From the NCBI GenBank assembly GCA_024138015.1, contig JAMXBB010000011.1:73158189-73222188 (forward strand): 64,000 nucleotides of DNA. Direction: 5' to 3'. The notes under the pieces were generated by a model. It was not told where the DNA came from. It saw only the letters and a program-made list of their open reading frames with translations, and searched no databases. The stretch is from Lumnitzera littorea (taxonomy: Eukaryota; Streptophyta; Magnoliopsida; Myrtales; Combretaceae). Positions 62,151-64,000 of the stretch are shown here, piece by piece; the first letter of the stretch is position 1, and every line of letters begins with the position of its first letter. The position numbers and the translations under genes are program-made.

Positions 62151-62490
62151 TTCTTGTGGGCCCTAATGAATCATGACTTGGTTCACCTCCCATGTCTCGT
62201 CTCGTCTTCTCGATCTTGTTCTCCAGCAAAATGCCAAAATCAGACAAGGAAAATGACTGCATTGTTCTTTTATTCCAAATTCAGTGTTGAGTTTCTTTAC
62301 CAACACAGTATCATTGACCATTACGGTAACGTTCAACTATTACGCAAAAAGACGTTTCTCTTTCACCTTCAATTCAACGGCATGCTTGCCCCTTGGTGCA
62401 ATACATCCCCATCGATCGCTAATTGCGATCTTTCCCAGCAGTCTCGCCTTGTTCGTGTGCAAAAATATGTTGTAAACATCAAATAAATTG
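62150..62490. other. GC-richer block of unknown nature
   Basis: Clearly less A/T-rich than its surroundings and open in two plus-strand frames (62154-62486 and 62284-62475). Neither translation contains a domain I recognise. Could be a gene or UTR relic or an older insertion. Confidence 0.35.
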
Positions 62491-62739
62491 TTTGGTCCGC
62501 TAATTTGAAGGTATCCGTTGTTGTCTTGTATTTATTTCATTTATGTAATAATCTTTTTGTAGAAACAACCCAAATACAAGATAATATATTTGTTTATTTA
62601 TCTTTCAAATCTCTTATAATGTTTCTTGAGAGGTTATACCTATAATATATATATTAAAAAATATGATTTAATCCATAAATTAGTCCTATTAATAAGCTTT
62701 TTTGATCCAAAGCTTAGGCCAAGCTTCAATGCTAAGTTT

Positions 62740-62895
62740 GGAGATAACTTGGTCTCCTCTCTCATAAATAGGGAATAAGGACCTTAAGTAAAGGGATTCT
62801 CTTTCTCTCTCTTTTGGCTCCTTTAAGAGTTATATTCTCTTAACTTAAGTATCGAAGTGATTATATGGAAACATTCTCTAACACCACCTATAGCT
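62740..62895 (+). mobile_element. LTR promoter/R-region fragment
   Basis: TATA-like CTCATAAATAGGG followed by CTTTTGGCTCC and ACTTAAGTATCGAAGTG, the arrangement found around the transcription start of several plant LTR retrotransposon families. Ends and second LTR not found. Confidence 0.4.
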
Positions 62896-63689
62896 AATTT
62901 TTTATCTCACAAGTAATCTCACGATAGAGTGAAGATTGCATCTCAACAAAAGTAAACCAAATTGAAACTTTGTAATTTAGAAAGACTCTTAACTCAAATT
63001 GTGTGTTTGGTTTAAAGTTGTAAAAAAATAAACTGCATTTTGATAGTTTGAGTTGGTTTGAAGGGAAAAATTGAACCAAATCGCCCCCCTTTTGCCAATG
63101 AAAATAAAATATATAAATAGAAAGGAAAATAAAATATCTTTTTAATATATACGTTATTTATGCTCTTAAAATATGCTTTAATAGACTATACTAAAGAGGT
63201 GTGGAGATGAATGATGAGTACTAGATTTATAATATAGAGAACAATTTTCGATATAATCAACATTATATTTAGTATCAAGATTATTATAATTTAGTGGTAT
63301 GATTATTGGTCTTCCAACAAGATTAACCAAATTTAAATCCTCTCCTATGTAATTGGCAAAAAAAAAAAAAAACATTACATTTAGTAGTCGTAATAATTTC
63401 AATGTTCAATATAATTACAAATCTTTTCTAAAGTTTGTGAGTAAACCCTGTTCTTGGACATTTCTTTCTCTAAGCATATAATTCACTTTTTCCTTAGACG
63501 AAACTAGACTATAAAAAATGATTAATAATATGATTATAAATTAAACGGAAAAGACTTTTGAATGTGTGTGTATATATATATATGCGATATATACACATTC
63601 AATAATATATATGTATATATGAGGTGTGTGACTATCATATTTGAATGTATTAGTGGCTTATCGCTACGAATATATTGGGTTATCTAATG

Positions 63690-64000
63690 CCTCCATATAA
63701 TCTCAAAAGGAGCTGAAGTAAGATAGTGCCATCAATCGTTCCAGTGAGAAGGATCATGGTGCCCCAAATAAGAGTTATATTCTCTTTTAGCCAAGCAGCG
63801 GAGCGAAACATGCGCAACGATTATAAAGCCGAGGACTCGTAATGAACCTAAGAGAAAGAGTTCTATGGTGAGTAAAGTGCTTCTGGTTGAAGGGAGGGAG
63901 GGATTGACCATTTAGGTGAAATACAACTAATGAGCAAAAGATAGTGAAGTACTTCCCCGGAGAGGAGCATGAATGAATAATAGCTTTGTTTGTTTATACC
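63690..64000. other. GC-richer block at window edge, unidentified
   Basis: Composition changes at about 63690 to a markedly GC-richer sequence that continues to the window end. The minus strand has a partly open frame (LRVLGFIIVAHVSLRCLAKR). It has the feel of organelle-derived or genic DNA, but I cannot identify it. Confidence 0.3.

Noticed and set aside
62154..62486. 110-codon open frame as a candidate gene
   Set aside because: Two overlapping frames are equally open and neither shows a motif, so coding status is unsupported.

Overview
This is eukaryotic DNA, almost certainly from a flowering plant (probably a eudicot). It is very A+T-rich and packed with decayed plant-type LTR retrotransposons (Ty3-gypsy and Ty1-copia), hAT- and MULE-type DNA transposons and MITEs. 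The only host-gene sequence I recognise is the first exon of a plastid phytyl-ester-synthase / acyltransferase-like gene at the extreme left, on the minus strand. I cannot name the species. There are no bacterial features, operons, CRISPR arrays, rRNAs or recognisable tRNAs. Layout: 1-830 holds the intron edge, exon 1 and leader of the PES-like gene. 830-5220 is intergenic DNA with small repeats and an LTR-like fragment. 5220-13411 is a nested stack: two inverted arms of about 0.4-0.5 kb, flanked by a 9-bp MULE-type target duplication, enclose a broken hAT transposase, which is itself split by a long solo LTR with a perfect ATAAG duplication. A near-perfect hairpin element follows the transposase fragment. 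13412-22440 is intergenic DNA with MITE and LTR relics and a complete solo LTR. 22440-39680 is a minus-strand Ty3-gypsy element (gag, protease, RT, RNase H, integrase) cut into four pieces by three solo-LTR insertions, one of which carries a further nested solo LTR. Each insertion can be placed to the base. 39681-47271 is intergenic DNA with a 1.07-kb non-autonomous MULE and a fragment of a LINE-type RNase H. 47277-50830 is a minus-strand Ty1-copia element with both LTRs, PBS and polypurine tract but no integrase. 52699-59215 is a plus-strand, chromodomain-type Ty3-gypsy element with both LTRs and a hAT MITE in its gag; its 5' LTR carries an inverted copy of its own LTR/gag junction. 59216-64000 is mostly featureless, with an LTR fragment and two GC-richer blocks of unknown origin. 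How it fits together: nothing here works as a pathway. All transposon proteins are broken by stops, frameshifts or lost catalytic residues. The value of the window is its stratigraphy: terminal dinucleotides, target duplications and interrupted reading frames give a relative order of at least nine insertions, and they expose a probable 450-bp assembly artefact at an N (11492).
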